The notes: generated by a model not told the origin, from the sequence alone. 64,000 bases of DNA from Eubacterium sp. MSJ-33 (GCF_022174665.1 NZ_CP076562.1:374001-438000); one strand, 5' to 3'. Counted from the first letter of the stretch, positions 54,012-61,962 are shown. Translations and numbers: made by a program.

Positions 54012-55143
54012 AAGTGAGATGGCAAGGTTTTGGCTATATGGAAATCATGAGATATCATCAAAAGTAAAATATTATCTGATCCTACGGTATGGTACGGTAG
54101 AGCAGGCTATGGAGCAATCGGTATCGGAGCTTGAGAAGGAGCTGGCAAAGCAATTTGAACCGGCTGAATATCAGACGCTTTTGCTTCGCAAAAATTCAAA
54201 TTATCTGGATGAAGTATACGGACGATTAAAGGAACGAAACATCCGGATCTTATATCCGGGGCATCCGTTATACCCGGAGAAGCTTACAAATATCTACGAT
54301 AAACCGGAGATTTTATTTGCGCGTGGTAAAATCCGGGAAAGCATCAATTATTATAATCAGTCGGTTGCGATTGTGGGTGCGCGGAATGCAGATACATACT
54401 GTAAAGAAACGACACGTATCTTCGCGAGAGAGCTTGCGAAGGCAGGAATCCAGATTGTGAGTGGACTGGCCAGGGGCATCGATGGACAGGCACATCGCGG
54501 CTGTCTGGAAGCAGGAGGCTATACGATTGCAGTGCTTGGCTGCGGGATCAATGTCACATATCCGCGTGAGAATATCGAATTATTCGCGCAGATTGAAGAA
54601 CATGGATTGATTCTGTCCGAATATTGTCTGGATGTACCGCCGCTTGCGTTTCAATTTCCACTCAGAAACCGGATCATAAGCGGACTGTCGGATGGTGTTT
54701 TAGTATCCTGTGCCAAGAAGAAAAGCGGTTCCTTGATTACAGCAGATCTGGCACTTGATCAGGGAAAACAGGTGTACGCTCTGCCGGGCAGAGTATTAGA
54801 CGCATTCAGTGAGGGCACAAACCACCTGATCCAGATGGGTGCGATGTGCGTGACAAGACCGAAGGATATCCTGCTTGATCTGTGGGGAGAGGAACGCCTG
54901 AATATGGATGATGTTAGCGGTACTGCATCCGGTAGTGAAAAAAAACAAAGTGAAACACGGGATAACCTCACAGCCACAGAACGGACCGTATATGACCTTC
55001 TAGGCTTAGATCCGGTACATGTGGATGATGTAATCGCGCAGGCAAGACTTGGTGTATCGACGACGATCAGTGTGCTGTATGAGCTGGAGCGGCGAAACGT
55101 GATCAAGCAGCCGGTGCGAGGGTATTATATATGGAGTTTGTGA
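54001..55143 (+). CDS. dprA: DNA processing protein A
   Basis: 380 residues from ATG 54001, AAGGAGG site 6 nt upstream; overlaps comM by 11 bp. SAM-like N-terminus, then the Rossmann core with YPEKLTNIYDKPEILFARG, VAIVGARNADTY (about 118-129), SGLARGIDGQAHRGCLEAGG and RNRIISGLSDG, then a winged-helix C-terminus (VDDVIAQARLGVSTTISVLYELERR). Loads RecA onto incoming single-stranded DNA. topA, the usual next gene, is absent; AT-rich accessory DNA begins at its stop. Confidence 0.95.
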   Translation: METRSEMARFWLYGNHEISSKVKYYLILRYGTVEQAMEQSVSELEKELAKQFEPAEYQTLLLRKNSNYLDEVYGRLKERNIRILYPGHPLYPEKLTNIYDKPEILFARGKIRESINYYNQSVAIVGARNADTYCKETTRIFARELAKAGIQIVSGLARGIDGQAHRGCLEAGGYTIAVLGCGINVTYPRENIELFAQIEEHGLILSEYCLDVPPLAFQFPLRNRIISGLSDGVLVSCAKKKSGSLITADLALDQGKQVYALPGRVLDAFSEGTNHLIQMGAMCVTRPKDILLDLWGEERLNMDDVSGTASGSEKKQSETRDNLTATERTVYDLLGLDPVHVDDVIAQARLGVSTTISVLYELERRNVIKQPVRGYYIWSL

Positions 55144-55664
55144 AGAAAAAATGTACAGTAATTTATGATATAAAAAATAATCCTATTGTTTTAATAAAGG
55201 ATATTAGATTTAAGGGAAAAAGAAATATAAATTGGAATGAGGTGGAGAAGTATGTAAAAGAATATGTAGGAAGTTGCTATGAAGTGATTGAAACTTCTGA
55301 TAAAATATACATAGGATCAGATTTTCCAAATGAATTAAAGGGGTCTGAGGATACAAAAAGGCTTAAAGGTGCAAATGCAAAAGCAAAAGCTAATTCTACA
55401 AGTGAATTACCGATGCTATTAAAAATAGCAAAAAATAAGCGTTGGCAGGAAAATTTCAAAAATAAACATGGGATGGATGCAAAATATGGGTGGTATCGTT
55501 TTACATCTCGATTTGCGTTGCCAATATATCTTGATAATGGGGAAATAGAACGGATAAATATTTTTCGTATAGAAGTGCTGGTTAGACATGCATCAGATAA
55601 TAATTTATATTTATATGATTTGGTAAATATAAAAAAAGAAACGAGCACCCCGCTTGAATCGTAA
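55131..55664 (+). CDS. Unknown accessory protein, AT-rich
   Basis: 177 residues, ATG overlapping the last 13 bp of dprA in another frame, with GAGG 9 nt upstream. Segments: IYIGSDFPNELKGSEDTKRL, ANAKAKAN, NKRWQENFKNKHGMDAKYGW, and the C-terminal LYLYDLVNIKKETSTPLES. I have the impression this family recurs in gut Firmicutes and that its C-terminal region resembles nuclease-type (BECR-like) domains of phage and mobile-element proteins, but I cannot verify that. Base composition differs sharply from dprA. A damaged second copy of its 3' end lies 128 bp downstream. Confidence 0.65.
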   Translation: MEFVKKKCTVIYDIKNNPIVLIKDIRFKGKRNINWNEVEKYVKEYVGSCYEVIETSDKIYIGSDFPNELKGSEDTKRLKGANAKAKANSTSELPMLLKIAKNKRWQENFKNKHGMDAKYGWYRFTSRFALPIYLDNGEIERINIFRIEVLVRHASDNNLYLYDLVNIKKETSTPLES

Positions 55665-55715
55665 GATTGTACGGTAACAAACCCATTTCTTATAGAAATA
55701 TTACTATAGATATGG
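55630..55715 (+). repeat. Tandem repeat, copy 1 (3' end of the unknown gene and its tail)
   Basis: Starts in the codons for KKETSTPLES and runs through GTACGG and CATTTCTTA to AATATTACTAT downstream of the stop. About 70% identical to 55758-55843. Confidence 0.7.
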
Positions 55716-55757
55716 TAATCTTGTCAAGAAAATGATTCTAATAGTTTTGATTAGAAT

Positions 55758-55843
55758 AAAAAAGAAACGTAGTAACCCGCTTGGGCAATAATGCTGTACG
55801 GCACAAAACCACATTTCTTAAAAGGAATATTACTATTGATTAG
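55758..55843 (+). repeat. Tandem repeat, copy 2 (relic 3' end of a second gene copy)
   Basis: GAAACG-T-AGTAACCCGCTTGGG is followed by CAATAATGCTGTACGG and CATTTCTTA. Removing the single T after GAAACG restores codons for ETSNPLGQ and a stop, the counterpart of ETSTPLES in copy 1. No upstream part of the gene survives. The rest of 55664-55966 holds no gene I can support. Confidence 0.65.
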
Positions 55844-55965
55844 ATTCGTTGTCATGATAAAATATTCATGATAAAATCAAAAATAAATATTTGAAAGCAG
55901 TTTGATCATGTTAAAAGGTTATGAAGATGAGATTAATTATTTGCTGTAATAGGTGGTGATATTTT

Positions 55966-56553
55966 TTGAAAAATGAAATTGTTTTATTTACAGATGGCGA
56001 TATAAATCTTGAAGTTGAGTTAAGTCCAGAATTAGAAACTGTATGGTTGACACAGAAACAAATGGAAGAATTATTTGATGTTAAGCATGCTACAGTGAGT
56101 GAGCATATTTCCAATATACATTCTTCAGGAGAATTAGATGGGACTTCTGTCGGTTTTTCCGACAAAAGTTCAGGAGGAAGAAGACCCAAGATATATAATC
56201 TTGATATGATATTATCTGTGGGATATCTTGTTAATTCAAAACGTGGCATCGCATTTCGTAGATGGGCTAATTCTGTATTAAAGCAATATGTGATTCAAGG
56301 CTATGCTATTAACGAAAAACGATTGCAAGCGCTTGAAAGAACCGTTGATATTCAAACAAAGATGCTTGCGTGCACATTGGAGGTTGAAGAGTCAGATATT
56401 TTAAGGGCTGTTACCTCGTATACAGATGCATTAATGCTTTTAGACCAATATGATCATCAATCTCTTAAAAAACCTGTGGGAAACAGGCCTATATATAAAA
56501 TAACATATGAGGAATGTAAAAAAATGGTTTCACACATGGAGGATTCATTTTAA
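55966..56553 (+). CDS. RhuM-domain protein (N-terminal part of a broken RhuM-Fic/Doc gene)
   Basis: 195 residues, TTG start with GGTGGT upstream. RhuM/virulence-factor domain: LETVWLTQKQMEELFDVKHA, SEHISNIHSSGEL and FRRWANSVLKQYVIQGYAIN, with a winged-helix look. It ends at a TAA that lies in frame with the Fic/Doc-like piece at 56569. The intact relatives are single proteins of about 310-340 residues, so the TAA is probably a premature stop (CAA to TAA). Some members act as toxin-type effectors; this one may be inactive. Confidence 0.8.
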   Translation: MKNEIVLFTDGDINLEVELSPELETVWLTQKQMEELFDVKHATVSEHISNIHSSGELDGTSVGFSDKSSGGRRPKIYNLDMILSVGYLVNSKRGIAFRRWANSVLKQYVIQGYAINEKRLQALERTVDIQTKMLACTLEVEESDILRAVTSYTDALMLLDQYDHQSLKKPVGNRPIYKITYEECKKMVSHMEDSF

Positions 56554-56568
56554 TCGGATGTATTTGGT

Positions 56569-56895
56569 GTGGAGAAAGAAAATGGTAAAGTTGAGGGTAT
56601 TTTGGCGGCAGTTTATCAAAGCGTGTTTGGTGGAGACGTATATCCGTCATTAGAGGAAAAAGCTGCTAATTTATTATATTTCATGATTAAGGATCATCCA
56701 TATGCAGATGGATGTAAGAGAATTGCAGCATCTTTATTTTTGGAGTTCCTTGCTCGGAATAATGCTTTGTATAGAGATGATAGTAAGATAATTAGTGATG
56801 GAGCCTTGGTTGCGATTACGCTTATGATTGCAGAGTCTAGACCAGAAGAAAAAGACATAATGGTGAATCTTGTAATGAATTTTTTGACAATGTAG
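56569..56895 (+). pseudogene. Fic/Doc-like C-terminal part of the broken RhuM gene
   Basis: 108 codons in the same frame as the upstream RhuM part (five codons after its TAA). Contains the Fic/Doc core as HPYADGCKRIAASLFLEF; relatives have HPFxDGNKR, so the Asn after Gly is Cys here. A GTG could start this piece but no ribosome site is visible. The two changes together suggest a decaying gene. Confidence 0.75.
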
Positions 56896-56905
56896 TTAGT
56901 TTGTG

Positions 56906-56977
56906 AAATTCAAATTTGTTACATAGTTGATCAGGAAGAAAAATCGGAATTTGTCGACTTGTTAATTTCCAATTTTT
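56906..56977 (+). repeat. Array repeat A (intergenic motif, extended)
   Basis: AAATTCAAATTTG (56906-56918), then AAAAATCGGAATTT (56939-56952) and AATTTCCAATTTTT (56964-56977). The last two are nearly perfect inverted copies (12 of 14). Shares both halves with the repeats listed below. Confidence 0.6.
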
Positions 56978-56996
56978 AGTGATAGGGAGATACACA

Positions 56997-57581
56997 ATGA
57001 ATGGTTTGATTATAAAGGTACTCAGCATAAGTATTGCGGTAGTAACCGTAGTATACTTGATTATTTGTAAAGGAAATACCATGATTACAAAGATATTTAG
57101 CGTGTGTATTATAGCAGCAATGGTAATATACTGGATTGTTTATGAAAGAAATACAAGAAAGCGAAAAAAACAGGAATTACAGCGTGATGACTATTTATTT
57201 GCGAAAGAAAACGATTTGCCGTTACAGATAAATTGGAATGAGATAAATGACTTTTTGTCAGATTCCGGATATGGTGTAAATATGCCAATGGAGAATTGGT
57301 TTATGATGGATTGGGCGAGACAGCCCTGTGTGGAGAATGGTATAAAAGAAGGAAAGTTTTCTATGAAAGGGTTTCGAGTGTTACAAGCTTTAAGTAACGA
57401 TATGAAACACATTTTTTATGATGTGAGGTTTAATTATGACCGTGGACCGGATATAGAAGATAAAAATAGGAAGTACGAAGCCGTAAAAAAGGTGTTGGAT
57501 ACAAAATACGCCGGTTTGTCAGAAGAAGTACGGAAGAATATATATGACCAATTTGTTAAGATATATGAAAGAAAAATCTAA
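56997..57581 (+). CDS. Hypothetical protein with two N-terminal membrane spans
   Basis: 194 residues from ATG 56997 (GGGAG site). Two hydrophobic segments (about 5-22 and 28-46), a basic stretch (ERNTRKRKKQEL), then a cytoplasmic domain of ~140 residues with NWNEINDFLSDSGYGVNMPM. No family recognised. AT-rich like its neighbours and set between array repeats A and B. Confidence 0.65.
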   Translation: MNGLIIKVLSISIAVVTVVYLIICKGNTMITKIFSVCIIAAMVIYWIVYERNTRKRKKQELQRDDYLFAKENDLPLQINWNEINDFLSDSGYGVNMPMENWFMMDWARQPCVENGIKEGKFSMKGFRVLQALSNDMKHIFYDVRFNYDRGPDIEDKNRKYEAVKKVLDTKYAGLSEEVRKNIYDQFVKIYERKI

Positions 57582-57693
57582 TTACAATACAAAGGAGGAA
57601 GCCGTTGAGTTTTTAATGAATGAAACTAATCTTACATATGAAGAATGTTCTAAAGCCAACGATTTCCATATTAGACTAAATAAGAAAAATTAA
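57565..57693 (+). CDS. Small acidic ORF, 42 residues, overlapping the upstream gene
   Basis: Starts at an ATG 17 bp inside the end of the preceding gene and reads MKEKSNYNTKEEAVEFLMNE onward to LNKKN. No strong ribosome site, so it would depend on coupling. It fills an otherwise empty gap, and the amphipathic pattern looks protein-like. Unknown function; may also be the tail of a lost gene. Confidence 0.4.
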   Translation: MKEKSNYNTKEEAVEFLMNETNLTYEECSKANDFHIRLNKKN

Positions 57694-57698
57694 TATAC

Positions 57699-57732
57699 AA
57701 TTCAAGTTTATAAAATTAAAAAAATGGAATTT
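57699..57732 (+). repeat. Array repeat B
   Basis: AATTCAAGTTT (57699-57709) and AAAAAAATGGAATTT (57718-57732), with the next gene's AAGGAGG site directly after. Confidence 0.55.
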
Positions 57733-57748
57733 AAGGAGGAGTATGTAA

Positions 57749-58081
57749 ATGAAATTAGCAGATTTAGCAACAGGCTCTGATTGGATAGTGTGGATTGTCT
57801 TTGCGATATTTGCTGTACTTTCTATTATTTTACTTTCTGGACATGGAAGCTGGTTCATTTCTGGATATAATACAGCTTCAAATGAAGAAAAGGAAAAATA
57901 TGATGAAAAGAAGTTATGCAGAACAATGGGAATTGGAATGTCTATTATAGCAATTCTTGCATTAACTATGGGCTTGTTTGAAAATATTTTGCCTGCATTT
58001 TTTGTATATATTGCATTGGGGATTATTTTGGTTGATGTCGTGGTAATTATCATTTTAGGAAACACACTATGCAGAAAGTAA
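57749..58081 (+). CDS. DUF3784 family membrane protein
   Basis: 110 residues, three membrane spans (about 11-31, 62-80, 84-106). The segment GSWFISGYNTASNEEKEKYD and the following KKLCRTMG are the hallmark of DUF3784. Function unknown; common as a stand-alone accessory gene in Firmicutes. Own AAGGAGGAG site; flanked by array repeats B and C. Confidence 0.85.
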   Translation: MKLADLATGSDWIVWIVFAIFAVLSIILLSGHGSWFISGYNTASNEEKEKYDEKKLCRTMGIGMSIIAILALTMGLFENILPAFFVYIALGIILVDVVVIIILGNTLCRK

Positions 58082-58082
58082 T

Positions 58083-58118
58083 AACTTCAAGTTTGGAGAA
58101 TTGAGAAAATCGGAATTT
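58083..58118 (+). repeat. Array repeat C
   Basis: AACTTCAAGTTTG (58083-58095) and GAAAATCGGAATTT (58105-58118); the two halves can pair imperfectly. It begins 1 bp after the DUF3784 stop. Confidence 0.6.
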
Positions 58119-58134
58119 AGAGGAGTAAAATACT

Positions 58135-58695
58135 ATGAATCCTGAAATAGATATAAGTAATGTTATCCTAAAAACAGAGCGTTTGTTGATTCGCCCGTGG
58201 CGGCAATCCGACCTTGATGACTTTTATTCCTACGCTTCAGTAGATGGAGTCGGACAAATGGCGGGTTGGAAGCCTCATAAAAGCAAGGAAGAATCTAAGA
58301 TTATTCTTGATATGTTCATTAGCCATAAGAAAACATTTGCACTCGAATATCAGGGCAAAGTAATAGGTTCTGTTGGGATCGAAAAATACAATGAAACTCA
58401 CTTCCCGGAATTTGAAAATAAGAAATGCCGTGAGATAGGCTATGTTCTGAGCAAAGAATATTGGGGACAAGGTTTAATGCCGGAAGCGTTGAAAGAAGTA
58501 ATTCGTTTTCTCTTTGAGAACGCTAATCTTGATGTAATCTTCTGTGGTCACTTCTTGTGGAATGAGCAATCTCATAGAGTTCAGGAAAAAAGTGGTTTCA
58601 AACACCATGCATTTGATACCTATGAGACAGCATTCGGTACAACGGAAGAAAATGAGGTAAACATTCTAAAAAGAGAAGATTGGGTATTGCAGTAA
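58135..58695 (+). CDS. GNAT N-acetyltransferase, RimJ/RimL type
   Basis: 186 residues. LKTERLLIRPWRQSDLDDFY opens the fold; EIGYVLSKEYWGQGLMPEAL (about 100-120) is the acetyl-CoA binding segment, with NEQSHRVQEKSGF after. Acetylates an amino group on a protein or small molecule; substrate unknown. Between array repeats C and D, on the same strand as the rest. Confidence 0.9.
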   Translation: MNPEIDISNVILKTERLLIRPWRQSDLDDFYSYASVDGVGQMAGWKPHKSKEESKIILDMFISHKKTFALEYQGKVIGSVGIEKYNETHFPEFENKKCREIGYVLSKEYWGQGLMPEALKEVIRFLFENANLDVIFCGHFLWNEQSHRVQEKSGFKHHAFDTYETAFGTTEENEVNILKREDWVLQ

Positions 58696-58706
58696 ATTCC
58701 AGTTTG
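58694..58706 (+). repeat. Array repeat D (left half only)
   Basis: AAATTCCAGTTTG, beginning within the TAA of the acetyltransferase gene. The right half is missing; GAAGGAG follows. Confidence 0.55.
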
Positions 58707-58714
58707 AAGGAGCG

Positions 58715-58902
58715 ACAATATATCAAATATTTATATTTACATGGACTAGGACAAAAACCAGACAGCTGGAATAGAGTAATATATTAAAGATCATTTGAAC
58801 AATTCTTACTTCCATGAACTTATGAAAAAAGGTCATGAAGCAAACGTAGAAGTTCCGGAAGAGTTGGCAATCGTGCTGCAGAGATTTTATGATAATATCT
58901 GA
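58715..58902 (+). pseudogene. Alpha/beta-hydrolase relic with internal deletion
   Basis: The first part reads IKYLYLHGLGQKPDSWNRVI, the usual start of a small alpha/beta hydrolase, then a TAA. The last part, in another frame, reads MKKGHEANVEVPEELAIVLQ to a stop, resembling the family's C-terminal end. The core with the catalytic serine is gone and the start codon is lost. One degraded unit of the array. Confidence 0.6.
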
Positions 58903-58930
58903 ATTCCGTTTTGCCGGACTGAAAAATCAA
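58902..58930 (+). repeat. Array repeat E
   Basis: AATTCCGTTTTG directly at the stop of the hydrolase relic, then GACTGAAAAATC; the right half is degraded. GTAGGAGG of the next gene follows. Confidence 0.5.
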
Positions 58931-58949
58931 GTGTAGGAGGATACATGAC

Positions 58950-59885
58950 ATGAAATATACGAATAAGCATATAAAAGAAGAATACAAATTAAATCAAATA
59001 GGGCGGACAATCGGAATGATCCTTTTAGTGATAGGGATATTATTGGTGACATTTGGATTGATTCAGACAAAGAGAAAGATGGATTATGTCCGACCATTTG
59101 AACAGGTATTACAGGAAGAATCCAATCCTGCGAATCAGACAGTATATATTGATATTATCCGGGTACCGGAGAAGTTGGCGGAAAATAAATATGAAGGATA
59201 TTACCTTGTAACAACCGCTGAGGAAAGCTATATTGTTGAGATGCAACCGGAACAGTTTGCAGATTTGAAGCAGAGAGTGGAAGAGAACGGTACGGCAAGA
59301 GTGGAAGGCATGACGAAAGTTGTGACTGACGAGAACGTTAAAAAAATAGTAAGTGAGTATATCAATCACAAATTTATTGCTATACGTATGACGAAGCTTA
59401 CCTATGGAAAAATACTCAAGGAAGGATATTTTGTGAATCTGGATATCGGAGGCATCTTAATATTGATTGGAATTTTGCTTGTATTAACACAGGTGCGTGC
59501 GATTGAAAAATACAGACATCCATTGGCAGAGCAGATTGACGAAGAATGTAATCAGCCGGATGCTCTCTGGTTTAATGATTTTAGAATTTATTTGACAAAG
59601 AGCTTCCTTGTATCTGTATATGGTGGAAAGTTGACTGCACTGGATTTGACAAAGGTACAATTGACAAGACTGTTTGAAACAGGGAAGGGAAGCATGAACG
59701 TTATCACTTTGGAGGTAACGACAACAGAACAGGAGAAAATAACTGTCAGCGAGAATGAATGGCCATTTTTTACAATGAATGAAGAAGAGATTGCTTATCT
59801 GACAGATGTATTCGGCAAAAGGAATATCAAATTTGTTTGTGAGATTCAGTCAGATGAAGAAATCGATGAAGACGAAGAGTTTTGA
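58950..59885 (+). CDS. Hypothetical membrane protein, two spans
   Basis: 311 residues. First span about residues 20-40 (TIGMILLVIGILLVTFGLIQ), an extracytoplasmic domain of ~130 residues, second span about 167-182 (GGILILIGILLVLTQ), then a cytoplasmic C-terminal domain with WFNDFRIYLTKSFLVSVYGG and an acidic end. AGGAGG site upstream. I do not recognise a functional family. GC is slightly higher than that of its neighbours. Confidence 0.7.
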   Translation: MKYTNKHIKEEYKLNQIGRTIGMILLVIGILLVTFGLIQTKRKMDYVRPFEQVLQEESNPANQTVYIDIIRVPEKLAENKYEGYYLVTTAEESYIVEMQPEQFADLKQRVEENGTARVEGMTKVVTDENVKKIVSEYINHKFIAIRMTKLTYGKILKEGYFVNLDIGGILILIGILLVLTQVRAIEKYRHPLAEQIDEECNQPDALWFNDFRIYLTKSFLVSVYGGKLTALDLTKVQLTRLFETGKGSMNVITLEVTTTEQEKITVSENEWPFFTMNEEEIAYLTDVFGKRNIKFVCEIQSDEEIDEDEEF

Positions 59886-59904
59886 AACGGAAAACATGCA
59901 TAGG

Positions 59905-59917
59905 AAATTCAAGTTTA
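59905..59917 (+). repeat. Array repeat F (left half only)
   Basis: AAATTCAAGTTTA, followed by GGAGAG that serves the next gene. No right half. Confidence 0.45.
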
Positions 59918-59932
59918 TGGAGAGTTACCGTT

Positions 59933-60358
59933 ATGATTAGAGAATTTCAAAGGGATGATATAAATAAAGTAGCGGATATATGGTTGGATACAAATATAAA
60001 AGCACATAATTTTATCCCAGCCGAATACTGGAAAGGCAATTTCAAATCAGTAAAAGAAGCACTGTTACAAGCAGAGATTTATGTGTATGAGTATGATACA
60101 GAAATACAGGGCTTTATAGGGTTAAATGATGAATATGTTGAGGGCATTTTTGTTTCTGGTGAAATGCAATCGCAAGGCATAGGTAAAATTCTGCTGAATT
60201 ATGCAAAGGATAAAAGGAATAAGTTGCACTTGAACGTATACCAAAAGAATGCACGGGCAATATCTTTTTATAAGAGAGAAGAATTTGAGATTCAGCATAG
60301 TGGCTTAGATGAGGCTACCGGAGAAAAAGATTATGTAATGACATGGCAACACAAATAA
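59933..60358 (+). CDS. GNAT N-acetyltransferase
   Basis: 141 residues from ATG 59933 (GGAGAG upstream; an earlier in-frame start would overlap the previous gene). MIREFQRDDINKVADIWLD, then VSGEMQSQGIGKILLNYAK (acetyl-CoA binding, about 74-92) and NARAISFYKREEF. Closer to the RimI/YjaB-like branch than to the other acetyltransferase here, so they are not duplicates. Substrate unknown. Confidence 0.9.
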   Translation: MIREFQRDDINKVADIWLDTNIKAHNFIPAEYWKGNFKSVKEALLQAEIYVYEYDTEIQGFIGLNDEYVEGIFVSGEMQSQGIGKILLNYAKDKRNKLHLNVYQKNARAISFYKREEFEIQHSGLDEATGEKDYVMTWQHK

Positions 60359-60385
60359 AAATTCCGGTTTGTAGCATTGAAAAAC
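60358..60385 (+). repeat. Array repeat G
   Basis: AAAATTCCGGTTTG at the stop of the second acetyltransferase gene, then TAGCATTGAAAAAC. Last copy before the IS150-type element. Confidence 0.55.
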
Positions 60386-60401
60386 TATAATATTACATAG
60401 A

Positions 60402-60417
60402 ACATCTGTCAGAAATG
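60402..60417 (+). terminator. Left arm of a terminator split by the IS
   Basis: ACATCTGTC (60402-60410) would pair with GGCAGGTGT at 61963-61971 (two wobbles), followed by TTTTTCTTTT. With the IS and one ATG copy removed, a complete intrinsic terminator of the array is restored. Confidence 0.65.
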
Positions 60418-60474
60418 TGTACCGACCCCCAAAAGTTAGACCAAAAATCTAACGATTGGGAGGTCGGTATTTTT

Positions 60475-61056
60475 ATGGCAAAATATAGTTTTGAATTTAA
60501 GAAAAAAGTAGTAATTGCTTATTTGAACGGCGAAGGAGGGTACAACTATCTAGCACAAAAGTACAATGTAAAAAACAAAAGACAAGTGTTAAATTGGGTG
60601 GACTATTATAATAAATTCGGCGATGCTGGTTTGATGCGATCAAGAGAAAAAAAGAATTATTCTTTTGAATTTAAGCTTCATGTGGTAGAGTTATATTTAT
60701 CAAGTGAGGTTTCATATCAGGAGTTAGCATTGTCTCAAGGAATAAATAATGCAGCAATGATTGCTCAATGGGTTCAAGGCTTTCGGATTGCTGGTCCTGA
60801 CGCATTGAGACCTAAGAAGAAAGGTCGTAAGAAAACATTGAATCAAAAAGACAATCATAAAACTAAAACCTCTTCGTTTGAAGAGCGTGCAGTGGATACC
60901 AGCGCAGAACATGTCAAAGAACTTGAAGATGAGTTATTAAAGTTAAGGATAGAGAACGCCTTTTTAAAAGAACTGAGGAGACTGCGTTTAGAGGACGAAG
61001 CAAAAATGAGAGATGTGCAAGAGTCATCCACAGCCTCCGAAGAGAATTCAAACTAA
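60475..61056 (+). CDS. IS150-type OrfA, helix-turn-helix protein
   Basis: 193 residues from ATG 60475. Two helix-turn-helix units: YSFEFKKKVVIAYLNGEGGY and SFEFKLHVVELYLSSEVSYQ, then a basic linker and a leucine-zipper-like helix (AEHVKELEDELLKLRIENAF). Binds the IS ends. Near its 3' end five A at 61002-61006 (GCA AAA ATG) allow a -1 shift into the orfB frame, which then reads KNERCARVIHSLRREF. Confidence 0.9.
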   Translation: MAKYSFEFKKKVVIAYLNGEGGYNYLAQKYNVKNKRQVLNWVDYYNKFGDAGLMRSREKKNYSFEFKLHVVELYLSSEVSYQELALSQGINNAAMIAQWVQGFRIAGPDALRPKKKGRKKTLNQKDNHKTKTSSFEERAVDTSAEHVKELEDELLKLRIENAFLKELRRLRLEDEAKMRDVQESSTASEENSN

Positions 61057-61079
61057 AAGATCTTCTCTCATATACAGGT

Positions 61080-61898
61080 ATGCCGAAAGCAACCTACATG
61101 TACTGGCAAAAGCGATTTGATAGAGAAAATCCGGATGCTGAATTAGAGGCTAAAATGCTAGAACTACACGCAGAGCACAAAGACTACGGCTATCGAAGAA
61201 TGAAGGCAGAATTATGCAATCAAGGCTACGTGGTGAATAAAAAGAAAGTACAGAAGTTAATGCAACGACTAAATCTTCAAGTGACATCTTTCACTAGAAA
61301 ATCTCGTAAGTATAGCTCTTATCGTGGAAAAGTGGGAACAGTTGCTCCGAATAGAATTAGACGACGATTTCACACCAATATACCGCATCAGAAGATTACA
61401 ACAGATACAACAGAGTTTAAGTATTACGAGATAGATGAAAAAGGACGAATGGTGATGCAGAAGTTATATCTTGACCCATTTATGGATATGTATAATGGAG
61501 AAATCATAAGCTTTGGTATTGATAAACGACCATCTGCACAAAGTGTAATGACTGCTCTGGAAGAAGCAATCACAATCACTTCTGATTGTCGGTTTAGGAG
61601 AACATTTCACTCGGATCAAGGGTGGGCATATCAGATGAAGACTTACTCTCATAGATTAAGAGAAAATCGTATTTTTCAAAGTATGTCACGGAAAGGGAAC
61701 TGCTATGATAATTCTGTTATGGAGAACTTCTTTGGATTATTAAAACAGGAAATATACTATGGTGTTGTATACTATAGCTTTGATGAACTTAAATTGGCGA
61801 TTGAAAAATATATCAAGTATTACAATGAAAAACGTATCAAAGAGAAACTAGGATGGCTCAGCCCTGTACAATACAGGAAACGCCTCTTGGCTGCATAA
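61080..61898 (+). CDS. IS150-type OrfB, DDE integrase
   Basis: 272 residues from the first ATG; the functional form is the OrfAB fusion, whose orfB frame is open from about 61002. HTH_21-like start (EHKDYGYRRMKAEL), then the DDE core: TTDTTEFKYYE (first Asp), FHSDQGWAYQM (second Asp) and YDNSVMENFFGLLKQEIYY (Glu). C-terminal YNEKRIKEKLGWLSPVQYR is complete. Confidence 0.93.
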   Translation: MPKATYMYWQKRFDRENPDAELEAKMLELHAEHKDYGYRRMKAELCNQGYVVNKKKVQKLMQRLNLQVTSFTRKSRKYSSYRGKVGTVAPNRIRRRFHTNIPHQKITTDTTEFKYYEIDEKGRMVMQKLYLDPFMDMYNGEIISFGIDKRPSAQSVMTALEEAITITSDCRFRRTFHSDQGWAYQMKTYSHRLRENRIFQSMSRKGNCYDNSVMENFFGLLKQEIYYGVVYYSFDELKLAIEKYIKYYNEKRIKEKLGWLSPVQYRKRLLAA

Positions 61899-61962
61899 AT
61901 GAAAAATGCGAAGTGGAAAATCCACTTCGCAATAAAGTCTAACTTTTGGGGGTCACCTCAAT

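Larger units (their letters stand above)
60418..61960 (+). mobile_element. IS3-family element, IS150 group, 1543 bp
   Basis: Ends are 25-bp inverted repeats that begin TG and share GACCCCCAAAAGTTAGAC. Flanked by a 3-bp direct repeat ATG (60415-60417 and 61961-61963), normal for IS3. Two overlapping reading frames, orfA and orfB, encode the transposase by -1 frameshift. Appears intact. Confidence 0.93.
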
